This document shows, piece after piece, positions 1 to 5,756 of a stretch of DNA of 14,085 nucleotides (its first letter is position 1; each line of letters opens with the position of its first letter). The position numbers and the translations under genes were made by a program. The notes below the pieces were generated by a model that worked only from the letters and a program-made list of their open reading frames with translations, ran no database searches and was not told the DNA's origin. The DNA lies in assembly GCA_028275425.1 (NCBI GenBank), contig JAPWUT010000021.1:1-14085 (forward strand), written 5' to 3'. Source of the DNA: Anaerolineae bacterium (lineage in GTDB: Bacteria > Chloroflexota > Anaerolineae > SpSt-600).

Positions 1-177
1 GAGGGGCTTCGCCCCCCTGGACCCCCCGATTGCCCACCTTCGTGGGCTTTGGGTTCGCCAGCGGCTTGGGTCCCACTCGTGGCGGGGGTGGCAAGAGCGG
101 GCTACTCGCTCCTGTTTTGGGTTTCGTGGGGGGATGCCCCTAAAACCCCTGGGCCTCTCGCTTTACCCCTTTTGCAA
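1..177 (-). repeat. GC-rich hairpin repeat, left cluster (one unit plus a fragment)
   Basis: This stretch downstream of the YHS gene carries the same repeat as the other two clusters. It shows a G-rich/C-rich hairpin remnant followed by CTGGACCCCCC (1-27), a CCCAC..GTGGG-type box, GGTCCCACTCGTGG (about 69-82) and CGTGGGGGGATGCCCC (about 125-140). It starts at the window edge, so its full extent is unknown. The hairpin arms here are imperfect, so the copy looks decayed. Read on the minus strand, in the direction of the copA-YHS transcripts, it has the same orientation as the repeats behind the other two operons. I assign it no protein, since open frames through it only reflect its composition. 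Confidence 0.75.
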
Positions 178-180
178 GGG
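166..180 (-). terminator. Weak hairpin just after the copA-YHS unit
   Basis: The minus-strand sequence right after the YHS stop can form a CCCTT/AAGGG stem with a 4-nt loop (167-180). No T-run follows, so it is at best a weak or factor-assisted terminator. The nearby repeat hairpins could serve instead. Confidence 0.2.
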
Positions 181-185
181 TTTAA

Positions 186-383
186 TCAGCAGCAGCCGTG
201 GTGGGAATGGCCGTGCTCTTTTCCCTCAGCCTCGGCCTTGAGGTATTTTTCGGGGTCTTTTTCAAAGGCAACTTTGCAGCCAGGTGCGCAGAAGTAATAG
301 GTCTTGCCCTCGTATTCGGTTTTGGCCGGGGCGGTTTCAGTATCAACCCACATCCCGCAAACCACATCTTTTACTTTAGCCAT
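186..383 (-). CDS. YHS-domain small metal-binding protein with His/Cys-rich tail
   Basis: A 65-residue protein. YHS domains are small Cys-containing modules often found with copper and heavy-metal ATPases or fused to them. Visible here are VVCGMWVD with Cys9, an aromatic YYFCAPGCKVAF with Cys32 and Cys36, and the DPEKYL segment typical of the family. The C-terminus is a separate metal-ligand cluster, HGHSHHGCC (residues 57-65), with four His and two Cys. The gene starts 12 nt after the copA stop and its own AGGAGGG site lies in that gap, so it is co-transcribed with copA. I infer that it buffers or delivers copper (possibly another soft metal) to the pump, but the sequence does not prove the metal. 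There is no signal peptide, so it is probably cytoplasmic. Confidence 0.85.
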   Translation of the reverse strand: MAKVKDVVCGMWVDTETAPAKTEYEGKTYYFCAPGCKVAFEKDPEKYLKAEAEGKEHGHSHHGCC

Positions 384-395
384 TTTTACCCTCCT

Positions 396-2837
396 TTAAA
401 GTTTGATTCGGCGCAATAGGTTAGCATTGGTGACTACAGTGACAGAGCTGGTAGCCATGGCTACCTCGGCCAGAAGGGGATGCATCATCCCCAGAACCGC
501 CAGTGGAATCATGACTACGTTGTAGAAGAAGGCCCAGAACAGGTTCTGTTTTATCTTGGCAAAAGTGGCCTTGGATAGCTTTATCGCCTTCACTACACCC
601 ATAAGATCACCCTTGACCAAGGTTACATCCGAGGCCTCTATAGCAATATCGGTTCCAGTGCCGATGGCTATGCCCACGTTGGCTTGTTTCAGGGCAGGAG
701 CATCATTTATCCCATCGCCCACAAAAGCCACAAGGCCGTAATTTTCTTGGAGGCGACGGATTTCGGCCAATTTCTCCTCGGGCAGGACTTCAGCTAAAAC
801 GTGGGTTATGCCAAGCTTCTGAGCTATGGCTTGAGCAGTGCGGCGGTTGTCACCGGTAATCATAGCCGTGCGAATCCCCATCTCTCTCAGCATCTTTATG
901 GCTTGGATGGCATCATCCTTGAGGGTATCGGCTACGGCTATGAGGCCAATGGGCTGCCCTTCCAAGGCTACAAGCATCGTCGTGTGCCCTTTTTCTTCTT
1001 GTTGCTTCATCCTTTCTTCCAGCGGCGATGGGTCAATCCCCATCCCCTGGAGGAATCGCTTGCTTCCTACTAAGACTTGCTTTCCTTCTACCAGCGCTTT
1101 AACCCCTTGACCCCGTATGGCCTCAAATTCCTTAGGCTCCGAGAGTTCAATTCCGAGCGAGCGTGCTTTTTCTACCACTGCTTTGGCCAAGGGATGTTCA
1201 CTCCCCAACTCCGCCGAGGCAGCCCAGAAGAGCAATTCGTTTGGGGATAGTTGCCCGTTTGCCACCAACTCAACGACCTCAGGCTTGCCTTTGGTCAGGG
1301 TGCCAGTCTTATCAAAGACCACAACCTTTGCTTCTCTCAAGGTCTGTATGGCTTCCCCAGAACGTATGAGGATACCGTTCTGGGCGCCGATTCCGCTGCT
1401 TACCATGAGAGCGGTCGGGGTCGCAAGGCCCAAGGCACAAGGGCAAGCAATAACTACTACCGATACGAAGGCTATGATGGCCAGCGTCAGGCGCTCAGCT
1501 TCGGGGTTAATCCAGGGAAGGAATTGGGAGGCCCAAGTTGCTATAGGCTTCATTGCCTCCGGGAATAGAAGCCAGAGCAGGAAAGTGACTACTGCAATCC
1601 CCAAAACTACCGGTACGAACACGGCCGTTACGCGGTCGGCAAACTCTTGGATGGGGACTTTGGACCCTTGCGCTTCCTCCACCAGCTTTATAACTTGAGC
1701 TAAGAAGGTGTCTTTCCCAACCTTAGTAGCCCTGATTTTGAGGAGGCCATCTTGGTTGATTGTGGCGCCTATGACTTCATCGCCGGGGCGCTTGTTCACA
1801 GGCATGGACTCGCCAGTAGCTATGGATTCATCCACGCTGCTTTCCCCTTCAATCACTACCCCATCGGTTGGTATTTTCTCCCCCGGCCGCACGATTAGGA
1901 TATCGCCAACCTGCACTTTTTCTATCGGCACCTCTATTTCCTTGCCGTTTACCAATACACGAGCGGTCTTTGCCCCCAGTTCCAGCAGCCTCCTTATAGC
2001 TTGCGAGGCTCTACCTTTAGCCGTGGCTTCAACGTAACGGCCAGTGAGGTGAAAGGCCATTATCATCGCTGCCACCGGGGCATAGTTAGCGATGGGGATT
2101 GAGAAGCTGAGGGGGCCAGTGAGGAAGGAGGTTATGGTGCCCAAGGAGATGAGGACATCCATGTTAGCGAACCCATGGCGGACGGAACTCCACGCCGAGC
2201 GGTAGGTGGCGTTCCCGGCTACGGCTAATACAGGCAAAGCCAAAATTATCGTTCCCAACTGGTAGATGAATGGGGTAGGCCAAGCGATTCCCCAAAGCAT
2301 TTCCGGGAGCATCCAGAGGATTAGGGGGATAGTAAACCCCCACGCCAGAAGAACCCTTCGGCGGGCGATGTGCATCCGCCGCTCTTCTTCGCTCTCCCCT
2401 TCTCGCTCCAGCTCCTCCCGCTCAATGATGACATCATAGCCCGCTTCCTTTACTGCAGCGACGATTTCGGCGAAAGAAGCCACGCCCGGTATGTATTCCA
2501 CTGTGGCCCGCTCAGTAGCCAGGTTAACCGAAACATTAAGCACCCCTTCCACTGTTCCGATGGCTTTTTCCACATGGGCCACGCAAGAAGCGCAGGTCAT
2601 CCCCACTATGGGCAAAGTCATCTTTTCCACTGGCACATCGTATCCGGCATCTCTAACAGCTTTCACCAGTTCGGCGAGGCCGGTGCCATCGGGGTTATAG
2701 TTCACGGTAGCACGCTCGGTGGCAAGGTTGACCGAGGCCGATATCACTCCCGGGACGTTTCTCAAGGCTTCTTCCACGTGAGCCACGCAAGAAGCACACG
2801 TCATTCCCGCCACCGGTAAAGTTATTGTCCGTGGCAT
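396..2837 (-). CDS. copA: Copper-exporting P1B-type ATPase with two N-terminal HMA domains
   Basis: An 813-residue pump that uses ATP to move Cu(+) out of the cytoplasm across the inner membrane. Two heavy-metal-associated domains each carry GMTCASC (Cys14/Cys17 and Cys82/Cys85). Next come membrane helices, the actuator TGES (341-344), the CPC metal site (465-467), the phosphorylation loop DKTGTLT (509-515), the SEHP motif (His548-Pro549), TGDN (661-664) and GDGINDAP (707-714). The last two helices carry FYN (771-773) and MATSS (794-798), the YN and MxxSS signatures of Cu(+)-specific P1B-1 pumps, so copper or silver is favoured over Zn/Cd. Length and motif order are complete. The ATG is supported by GGAGG at 2845-2849 with a 7-nt spacer. 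A YHS protein follows in the same unit. The two HMA domains are much alike, suggesting an internal duplication. Confidence 0.96.
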   Translation of the reverse strand: MPRTITLPVAGMTCASCVAHVEEALRNVPGVISASVNLATERATVNYNPDGTGLAELVKAVRDAGYDVPVEKMTLPIVGMTCASCVAHVEKAIGTVEGVLNVSVNLATERATVEYIPGVASFAEIVAAVKEAGYDVIIEREELEREGESEEERRMHIARRRVLLAWGFTIPLILWMLPEMLWGIAWPTPFIYQLGTIILALPVLAVAGNATYRSAWSSVRHGFANMDVLISLGTITSFLTGPLSFSIPIANYAPVAAMIMAFHLTGRYVEATAKGRASQAIRRLLELGAKTARVLVNGKEIEVPIEKVQVGDILIVRPGEKIPTDGVVIEGESSVDESIATGESMPVNKRPGDEVIGATINQDGLLKIRATKVGKDTFLAQVIKLVEEAQGSKVPIQEFADRVTAVFVPVVLGIAVVTFLLWLLFPEAMKPIATWASQFLPWINPEAERLTLAIIAFVSVVVIACPCALGLATPTALMVSSGIGAQNGILIRSGEAIQTLREAKVVVFDKTGTLTKGKPEVVELVANGQLSPNELLFWAASAELGSEHPLAKAVVEKARSLGIELSEPKEFEAIRGQGVKALVEGKQVLVGSKRFLQGMGIDPSPLEERMKQQEEKGHTTMLVALEGQPIGLIAVADTLKDDAIQAIKMLREMGIRTAMITGDNRRTAQAIAQKLGITHVLAEVLPEEKLAEIRRLQENYGLVAFVGDGINDAPALKQANVGIAIGTGTDIAIEASDVTLVKGDLMGVVKAIKLSKATFAKIKQNLFWAFFYNVVMIPLAVLGMMHPLLAEVAMATSSVTVVTNANLLRRIKL

Positions 2838-2866
2838 GGCTTTACCTCCAGCGTTTTGCTAAGCAC

Positions 2867-2895
2867 ATTATCGTTGCCCAATTCCCCTCAAGCAA
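2867..2895 (-). promoter_or_regulatory. Predicted sigma-70 promoter of copA
   Basis: On the minus strand, TTGCTT (2895-2890) and GATAAT (2872-2867) are separated by 17 nt. The -10 matches the consensus at five of six positions, while the -35 is weaker. It would give a short leader containing the GGAGG site. I could not identify a convincing CsoR- or CueR-type operator, and the 17-nt spacer argues against the stretched spacer of CueR promoters. The -35 lies only 15 bp from the inserted element. Confidence 0.5.
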
Positions 2896-2903
2896 GGACA
2901 AAA

Positions 2904-2910
2904 GTCTCAC
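2904..2910. repeat. Left target-site duplication (GTCTCAC)
   Basis: GTCTCAC directly abuts the left terminal inverted repeat of the 2911-3471 element. The same seven bases recur at 3472-3478 directly outside the right end, as expected for a duplicated insertion target. Confidence 0.75.
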
Positions 2911-2932
2911 GGGTGTGTCCCAGAATTGTAAG

Positions 2933-3089
2933 CCCCCAATTGCCCGCCCTCGTTGGCTGAGGGTTTGCCAATGTTTTTGGTCCCACTCGTGGCGAGTTTG
3001 CAGGGGTTGAGAACTCGCCCCTTTTAAGGTTTTGTGGGGGGACACCCCCCATACCCCACGCCATGGGGGCTTTGCCCCCTGGACCCCCC
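2933..3089 (-). repeat. GC-rich hairpin repeat unit A (middle cluster)
   Basis: This unit holds, in plus-strand order, a GGTCCCACTCGTGG box, an 8-bp stem GGCGAGTT (2991-2998) with AACTCGCC (3012-3019), a TGGGGGG/CCCCCCA stem with an ACA loop (about 3034-3050), and a GGGGGC-TTT-GCCCCC hairpin flanked by CCA and TGG (about 3061-3082), ending in GGACCCCCC. The strand is given as the direction of transcription of the upstream operon. Confidence 0.8.
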
Positions 3090-3243
3090 AGTTTCCCACC
3101 CTCGTGGGCTTCGGGTTTGCCAGAGTTTTGGGTCCCACTCGTGGGCGGGGCTGCTAATGGGGGCAACTCGCCCCCTCTTTTGAATTTGTGGGGGGACACC
3201 CCCATACCCCCGCCATGGGGGCTTTGCCCCCCTGGACCCCCCC
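3090..3243 (-). repeat. GC-rich hairpin repeat unit B (middle cluster)
   Basis: A 154-nt copy in tandem with unit A and with the same order of boxes. It has CCCACCCTCGTGGG near its start, GGTCCCACTCGTGGG, the GTGGGGGGACACCCCC hairpin, GGGGGC-TTT-GCCCCC, and a terminal CTGGACCCCCC. The GGCGAGTT/AACTCGCC stem is only partly kept, as GGGCG/CGCCC. Confidence 0.8.
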
Positions 3244-3384
3244 TTCCCAACCCTTGTTGGCTGGGGGTTTGCCAACGTTTTTGGTCCAACTCGTGGCGAG
3301 TTTGCAGGGGTTGACAACTCGCCACTTTTTAAGGTTTCGTGGGGGGACACCCCTGAGAGGGGGCGCAGCCTCCTCCACCCCCGG
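3244..3384 (-). repeat. GC-rich hairpin repeat unit C (middle cluster, degenerate end)
   Basis: The third tandem copy. The GGCGAGTT (3295-3302) with AACTCGCC (3316-3323) stem is intact, and CGTGGGGGGACACCCC follows. The last hairpin is decayed to AGGGGGCGCAGCCTCCT. The array ends at CCACCCCCGG (3375-3384). Confidence 0.75.
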
Positions 3385-3456
3385 TTAATCAGGCTCGACG
3401 GAGGCCAACCTTTGGCCAAAGGCTCAAAAAGGTTGATTGAAGGAACGCCTGACTAA
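3385..3456. repeat. Subterminal inverted repeat with internal palindromes
   Basis: TTAATCAGGC (3385-3394) is complemented at nine of ten positions by GCCTGACTAA (3447-3456). Nested inside are CAACCTTT (3406-3413) with AAAGGTTG (3428-3435) and the perfect 14-bp palindrome CCTTTGGCCAAAGG (3409-3422). It sits inside the right end of the insertion and may be a transposase-binding or folding region, or the relic of an older small element. Confidence 0.5.
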
Positions 3457-3471
3457 ATTAGGACACACCCC

Positions 3472-3478
3472 GTCTCAC
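3472..3478. repeat. Right target-site duplication (GTCTCAC)
   Basis: GTCTCAC lies directly after the right terminal inverted repeat and matches 2904-2910 exactly. Confidence 0.75.
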
Positions 3479-3480
3479 TC

Positions 3481-3506
3481 GCTTCCGGAAGCAGAAAGGG
3501 CTGCTT
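3481..3506 (-). terminator. Overlapping hairpins downstream of the carboxylase operon
   Basis: Just after the microprotein stop, the minus-strand RNA can form AAGCAG/CTGCTT with a 6-nt loop (3489-3506). Alternatively it can form the perfect palindrome GCTTCCGGAAGC (3481-3492), which shares bases with the first stem. No T-run follows, so this is a possible 3' end structure and not a canonical intrinsic terminator. Confidence 0.3.
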
Positions 3507-3509
3507 AGT

Positions 3510-3626
3510 TCAAGGCTTTGGAGGTGTAAGGGTGGAAAGAAGGTAGCCAAGGACCATGCTCAGAACTACAAGAAAGGTTATGACCCACAGGATGATTTGT
3601 GACCAGTTATAGCGCTTCCCCTTCAT
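3510..3626 (-). CDS. 38-residue single-pass membrane microprotein
   Basis: I do not recognise a named family. The frame begins MKGKRYNWSQ, continues with a hydrophobic stretch from about Ile11 to Ser31 (rich in Ile, Leu, Val and Trp), and ends TPPKP. The positively charged N-terminus predicts an N-in orientation with a very short outer tail. Its ATG (3626-3624) overlaps the TGA stop of the biotin carrier gene (3625-3623) as ATGA, the arrangement used for translational coupling, and there is only a weak Shine-Dalgarno. Position and coupling suggest a small partner or membrane anchor for the carboxyltransferase complex. A functional parallel would be the small single-helix gamma subunit of oxaloacetate decarboxylase, although that is about twice as long and I see no homology. 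Confidence 0.6.
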   Translation of the reverse strand: MKGKRYNWSQIILWVITFLVVLSMVLGYLLSTLTPPKP

Positions 3627-4087
3627 TCTATCACCACCAAGACCTGGTTCATTTCCACATCGCTTCCCTCTGAGACCTTAACTTCTCGCACAATACCGTC
3701 GCGGGGGGCGTGGATTTCATTTTCCATCTTCATAGCTTCCAAGATGCAAAGCACATCGCCCTTTTTGACTCTATCGCCCTCTCGCACCTTAACGGCTATG
3801 ATTTTGCCAGGCATTATGGCTTTTACCACCCCTCCCTCTTCAACCGGAGCTTCAGGGATAGGGATAGTGGGGGCCTTTTCCTCCTCCAGGACTTCATACT
3901 TATAGGCAATCCCGTCCACCAATGCTACATCGGGCTTTACTTCCACCTCATGAGAAGCTCCGTCCACGATAACTTTCCCGCCGTTCACCTTGACCGAGAG
4001 GGGTCGGCCGTCTATACGCACTATCCCCTCTTCTACTTCCACTTCGTAAACCGTATCTTCAATCCGCAAGCGGAACTTTTCTACCAT
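3623..4087 (-). CDS. Biotin carboxyl carrier protein subunit
   Basis: A 154-residue carrier whose biotin moves carboxyl groups between partner active sites. The C-terminal biotinyl domain (about 86-154) has EAMKMEN with the biotin-accepting Lys120. The first 65 residues are a beta-rich region with repeated short strands, like the BT-type domain before the carrier in acyl-CoA and pyruvate carboxylases. A Pro/Glu linker (about 68-86) joins the two. I chose the ATG at 4087 because GGAGGA (4101-4096) lies 8 nt upstream, while earlier in-frame ATGs lie on top of or before that site. The start overlaps the end of the carboxyltransferase gene by 7 nt in another frame, and its stop overlaps the microprotein start. 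It works with the upstream subunit. No biotin carboxylase subunit is in the window. Confidence 0.9.
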   Translation of the reverse strand: MVEKFRLRIEDTVYEVEVEEGIVRIDGRPLSVKVNGGKVIVDGASHEVEVKPDVALVDGIAYKYEVLEEEKAPTIPIPEAPVEEGGVVKAIMPGKIIAVKVREGDRVKKGDVLCILEAMKMENEIHAPRDGIVREVKVSEGSDVEMNQVLVVIE

Positions 4088-5574
4088 CTGACCCATCCTC
4101 CGGCTGGCCTTGCCGCCAGTTTCCAAGGGGAGATAAAGGGCTGGGCTGCAGGCACGGCATATGCTGGGATTTGAGGGACTTTGGGCTTGCGGTTAGCGAC
4201 GATGCATGCCGCTATCGCTGCCGCTATTTCCTCTTTGAAGTTCACCCCTTTGGCCCTCCTCTCCAGGAAAGGCTTCGCTACCTGAGGGTAAAGGGCGTAA
4301 GAAACCACGTCTTCCTCACTGCGGGCAAGTTCTCCTATTTCTTGCCTCGCTTTCTCCAGTGCCGGCATCAGTAAATCGGCCGGGCGGCAATCTATTGGCT
4401 CCTCATCCCCTATAGCCAGTTTCTTGACTTTGGGGTCAATTGGGCCGGGGGGACGGCCGTAAAGGCCTTTTACGTAATCCTTCACTTCCCGCGGGATGAC
4501 TTTGTACCGCTCGCCCAGCAGGACGTTGAGGACCGCTTGGGTGCCGACAATCTGGCTTGTAGGGGTCACCAAGGGCGGATAGCCCAGTTCTTCCCGAACT
4601 CTTGGCACTTCTTCCAGGACTTTGGGTAGGAGGTGGAGGGCTTTCTGCTCCTTGAGCTGAGCTACTAAGTTGGAGAGCATGCCCCCAGGGATTTGGTAAG
4701 TGAGCACGTTTATATCCACCGTTATCGGAGCTTCGTAAGCCTGGTATTTTGCCCTTATTCCCCCAAAGTATTCGGCAATTTTTGATAGAAGCTCCAAATC
4801 AAGGCCAGGGTCCCGTGGAGTGCCCTTGAGCATAGCCACTAAAGTTTCACAAGGCGGCTGGGATGGACCCAGAGCCATCGTAGAGATGGCCGTATCCACT
4901 ACGTCGGCTCCGGCCTCTATAGCCTTGAGGAGGGTAGCTGTCCCCATCCCGCTGGTATAGTGAGTGTGGACCTGGATTGGGACTGGGACTGCCTCTTTTA
5001 GCCTGCCCACAAGCTCGTAGGCAGCGTAAGGGGAAAGAAGCCCGGCCATGTCCTTTATGCAGATAGAATCTGCCCCAAGGTCCACCAATTCCTTCGCCAG
5101 CTCAACGTATTTTTCCAAAGTATGGACCGGGCTTATGGTATAGCAGATGGCGGCCTGAACGTGAGCACCTTCCCTTTTAGCCACCTTCATTGCCCAGGCC
5201 ATATTGCGTGTATCGTTGAGGGCGTCAAAGATGCGGAATATATCAATGCCGTTAGCTCTGGCCAGGACTATGAACTTTTCCACCACATCATCCGGGTAAT
5301 GCCTGTATCCTACGACGTTTTGGCCCCGGAGAAGCATCTGCAAGGGGGTATTGGGGAGGTTTTGCTTTAGCAGGCGGAGGCGTTCCCAAGGATCCTCGTT
5401 TAGGAAGCGCATAGCGGCATCAAATGTTGCCCCTCCCCAAACCTCCATGGAATGAAAGCCTACTTTGTCCATAAGCGGAGCTATGCGGAGCATATCTTCA
5501 GTCCGGAGCCTTGTAGCTATGAGTGACTGGTGGGCATCCCGGAAAGTAGTATCGGTTATCTTGACTGGCTTCAT
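4081..5574 (-). CDS. Carboxyltransferase subunit (pyruvate carboxylase B / oxaloacetate decarboxylase alpha / transcarboxylase 5S type)
   Basis: A 497-residue enzyme of the family that transfers a carboxyl group between oxaloacetate/pyruvate and biotin, in an HMGL-like TIM barrel followed by the conserved PYC/OADA domain. DTTFRDAHQSL (8-18) carries the metal ligand Asp13. CIKDMAG (172-178) holds Lys174, the lysine that is carbamylated in relatives. HTHYTSGMG (203-211) gives His203 and His205. LLRGQN (81-86) and FDALND (116-121) are also typical. The last 35 residues are a Pro/Ala-rich tail resembling the linker that joins this module to its biotin domain in fused proteins, but here the carrier is a separate downstream gene. 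Start supported by GGAGGAGGA just upstream. No OadB sodium-pump subunit is visible, so pyruvate carboxylation, methylmalonyl-CoA transcarboxylation and decarboxylation all remain possible. Confidence 0.9.
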   Translation of the reverse strand: MKPVKITDTTFRDAHQSLIATRLRTEDMLRIAPLMDKVGFHSMEVWGGATFDAAMRFLNEDPWERLRLLKQNLPNTPLQMLLRGQNVVGYRHYPDDVVEKFIVLARANGIDIFRIFDALNDTRNMAWAMKVAKREGAHVQAAICYTISPVHTLEKYVELAKELVDLGADSICIKDMAGLLSPYAAYELVGRLKEAVPVPIQVHTHYTSGMGTATLLKAIEAGADVVDTAISTMALGPSQPPCETLVAMLKGTPRDPGLDLELLSKIAEYFGGIRAKYQAYEAPITVDINVLTYQIPGGMLSNLVAQLKEQKALHLLPKVLEEVPRVREELGYPPLVTPTSQIVGTQAVLNVLLGERYKVIPREVKDYVKGLYGRPPGPIDPKVKKLAIGDEEPIDCRPADLLMPALEKARQEIGELARSEEDVVSYALYPQVAKPFLERRAKGVNFKEEIAAAIAACIVANRKPKVPQIPAYAVPAAQPFISPWKLAARPAGGWVRW

Positions 5575-5598
5575 GTCCTCCTCCTGCTTTAGTTAAAC

Positions 5599-5618
5599 AC
5601 CCGCTCCCTTTGGCGGGT
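5599..5618 (-). promoter_or_regulatory. Hairpin in the leader of the carboxylase operon
   Basis: ACCCGC and GCGGGT face each other across an 8-nt loop between the predicted transcription start and the Shine-Dalgarno of the carboxyltransferase gene. It could protect the 5' end of the message or act in regulation. No known riboswitch pattern is evident. Confidence 0.35.
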
Positions 5619-5626
5619 TCGCAATA

Positions 5627-5655
5627 AGCTTATCACAACCTTAGCGCAATGACAA
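5627..5655 (-). promoter_or_regulatory. Possible sigma-70 promoter of the carboxylase operon
   Basis: On the minus strand, TTGTCA (5655-5650) and TAAGCT (5632-5627) are spaced 17 nt apart. The -35 is good, but the -10 keeps only the TA....T positions. It is divergent from the hsp20 promoter, with 40 bp between the two -35 boxes. Confidence 0.4.
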
Positions 5656-5679
5656 GTGCAACCATTGAAAGCTGAGCCT

Positions 5680-5695
5680 GGCCTCTTGAAAGGCC
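5680..5695. promoter_or_regulatory. Inverted repeat abutting the hsp20 -35 box
   Basis: GGCCT and AGGCC are separated by 6 nt and end at the base before the -35 of the hsp20 promoter. This is a plausible protein-binding dyad for the stress operon. It does not match CIRCE (HrcA) and I cannot name a regulator. Confidence 0.25.
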
Positions 5696-5724
5696 TTGTA
5701 ACTGCGGGCTTTGTGTGGTAAAAT
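5696..5724 (+). promoter_or_regulatory. Sigma-70 promoter of the hsp20-lon-nfeD-mfd unit
   Basis: TTGTAA (5696-5701) and TAAAAT (5719-5724) are spaced exactly 17 nt apart. Transcription would start near 5731, leaving a leader of about 26 nt before the hsp20 ATG. This position excludes the upstream GTG at 5715 as a start codon, because that GTG lies inside the promoter. Confidence 0.7.
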
Positions 5725-5756
5725 CAAAAGAGGAAACCATTCGCGAGGGATTTGAG

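Larger units (their letters stand above)
2911..3471. mobile_element. Non-autonomous (MITE-like) insertion carrying a tandem repeat array
   Basis: A 561-bp unit bounded by GGGTGTGTCC (2911-2920) and its exact reverse complement GGACACACCC (3461-3470), plus one extra C at 3471. GTCTCAC flanks it on both sides. Beyond the exact 10 bp, the ends stay partly alike (CAGAATTG versus TAATTTAG when read inwards). Inside are three tandem copies of the GC-rich repeat (2933-3384) and a subterminal inverted repeat (3385-3456). No transposase or other believable protein is encoded, and the long open frames are Pro/Gly-rich repeat translations. I could not assign the family: 7-8 bp duplications occur in several IS families. 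The element lies 32 nt past the microprotein stop and 15 bp upstream of the copA -35. This stretch of more than 300 bases contains nothing else that I can support. Confidence 0.7.

Noticed and set aside
1117..1698. 193-codon open frame opposite copA
   Set aside because: It is antisense to conserved ATPase motifs. Its Ser/Thr-rich composition is what the reverse complement of a helix-rich membrane protein gives.
2867..2895. CueR-type copper promoter for copA
   Set aside because: The spacer is 17 nt, not the 19 nt typical of MerR-family promoters, and no clear dyad lies between the boxes.
2933..3384. CRISPR array
   Set aside because: Units are about 150 nt and similar throughout. There are no short identical repeats separated by unique spacers and no cas genes.
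2842..3419. Long open frames of 98-145 codons on the minus strand through the repeat array
   Set aside because: They are Pro/Gly/Trp-rich translations of the tandem repeat, several frames are open at once, and none has a ribosome site or recognisable domain.
4088..4126. Earlier ATG starts for the biotin carrier
   Set aside because: One ATG lies on the Shine-Dalgarno itself and the other lies upstream of it. The ATG at 4087 has the right spacing.
5641..5665. CIRCE (HrcA) operator before hsp20
   Set aside because: TTAGCGCAA only resembles the left arm, and no GAGTGCTAA arm follows at the required 9-nt spacing.
5715..5756. Earlier GTG start for hsp20
   Set aside because: This GTG lies inside the predicted promoter, just upstream of the -10 box, so it would not be in the transcript. 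The ATG at 5757 has a well-placed GAGGGA.
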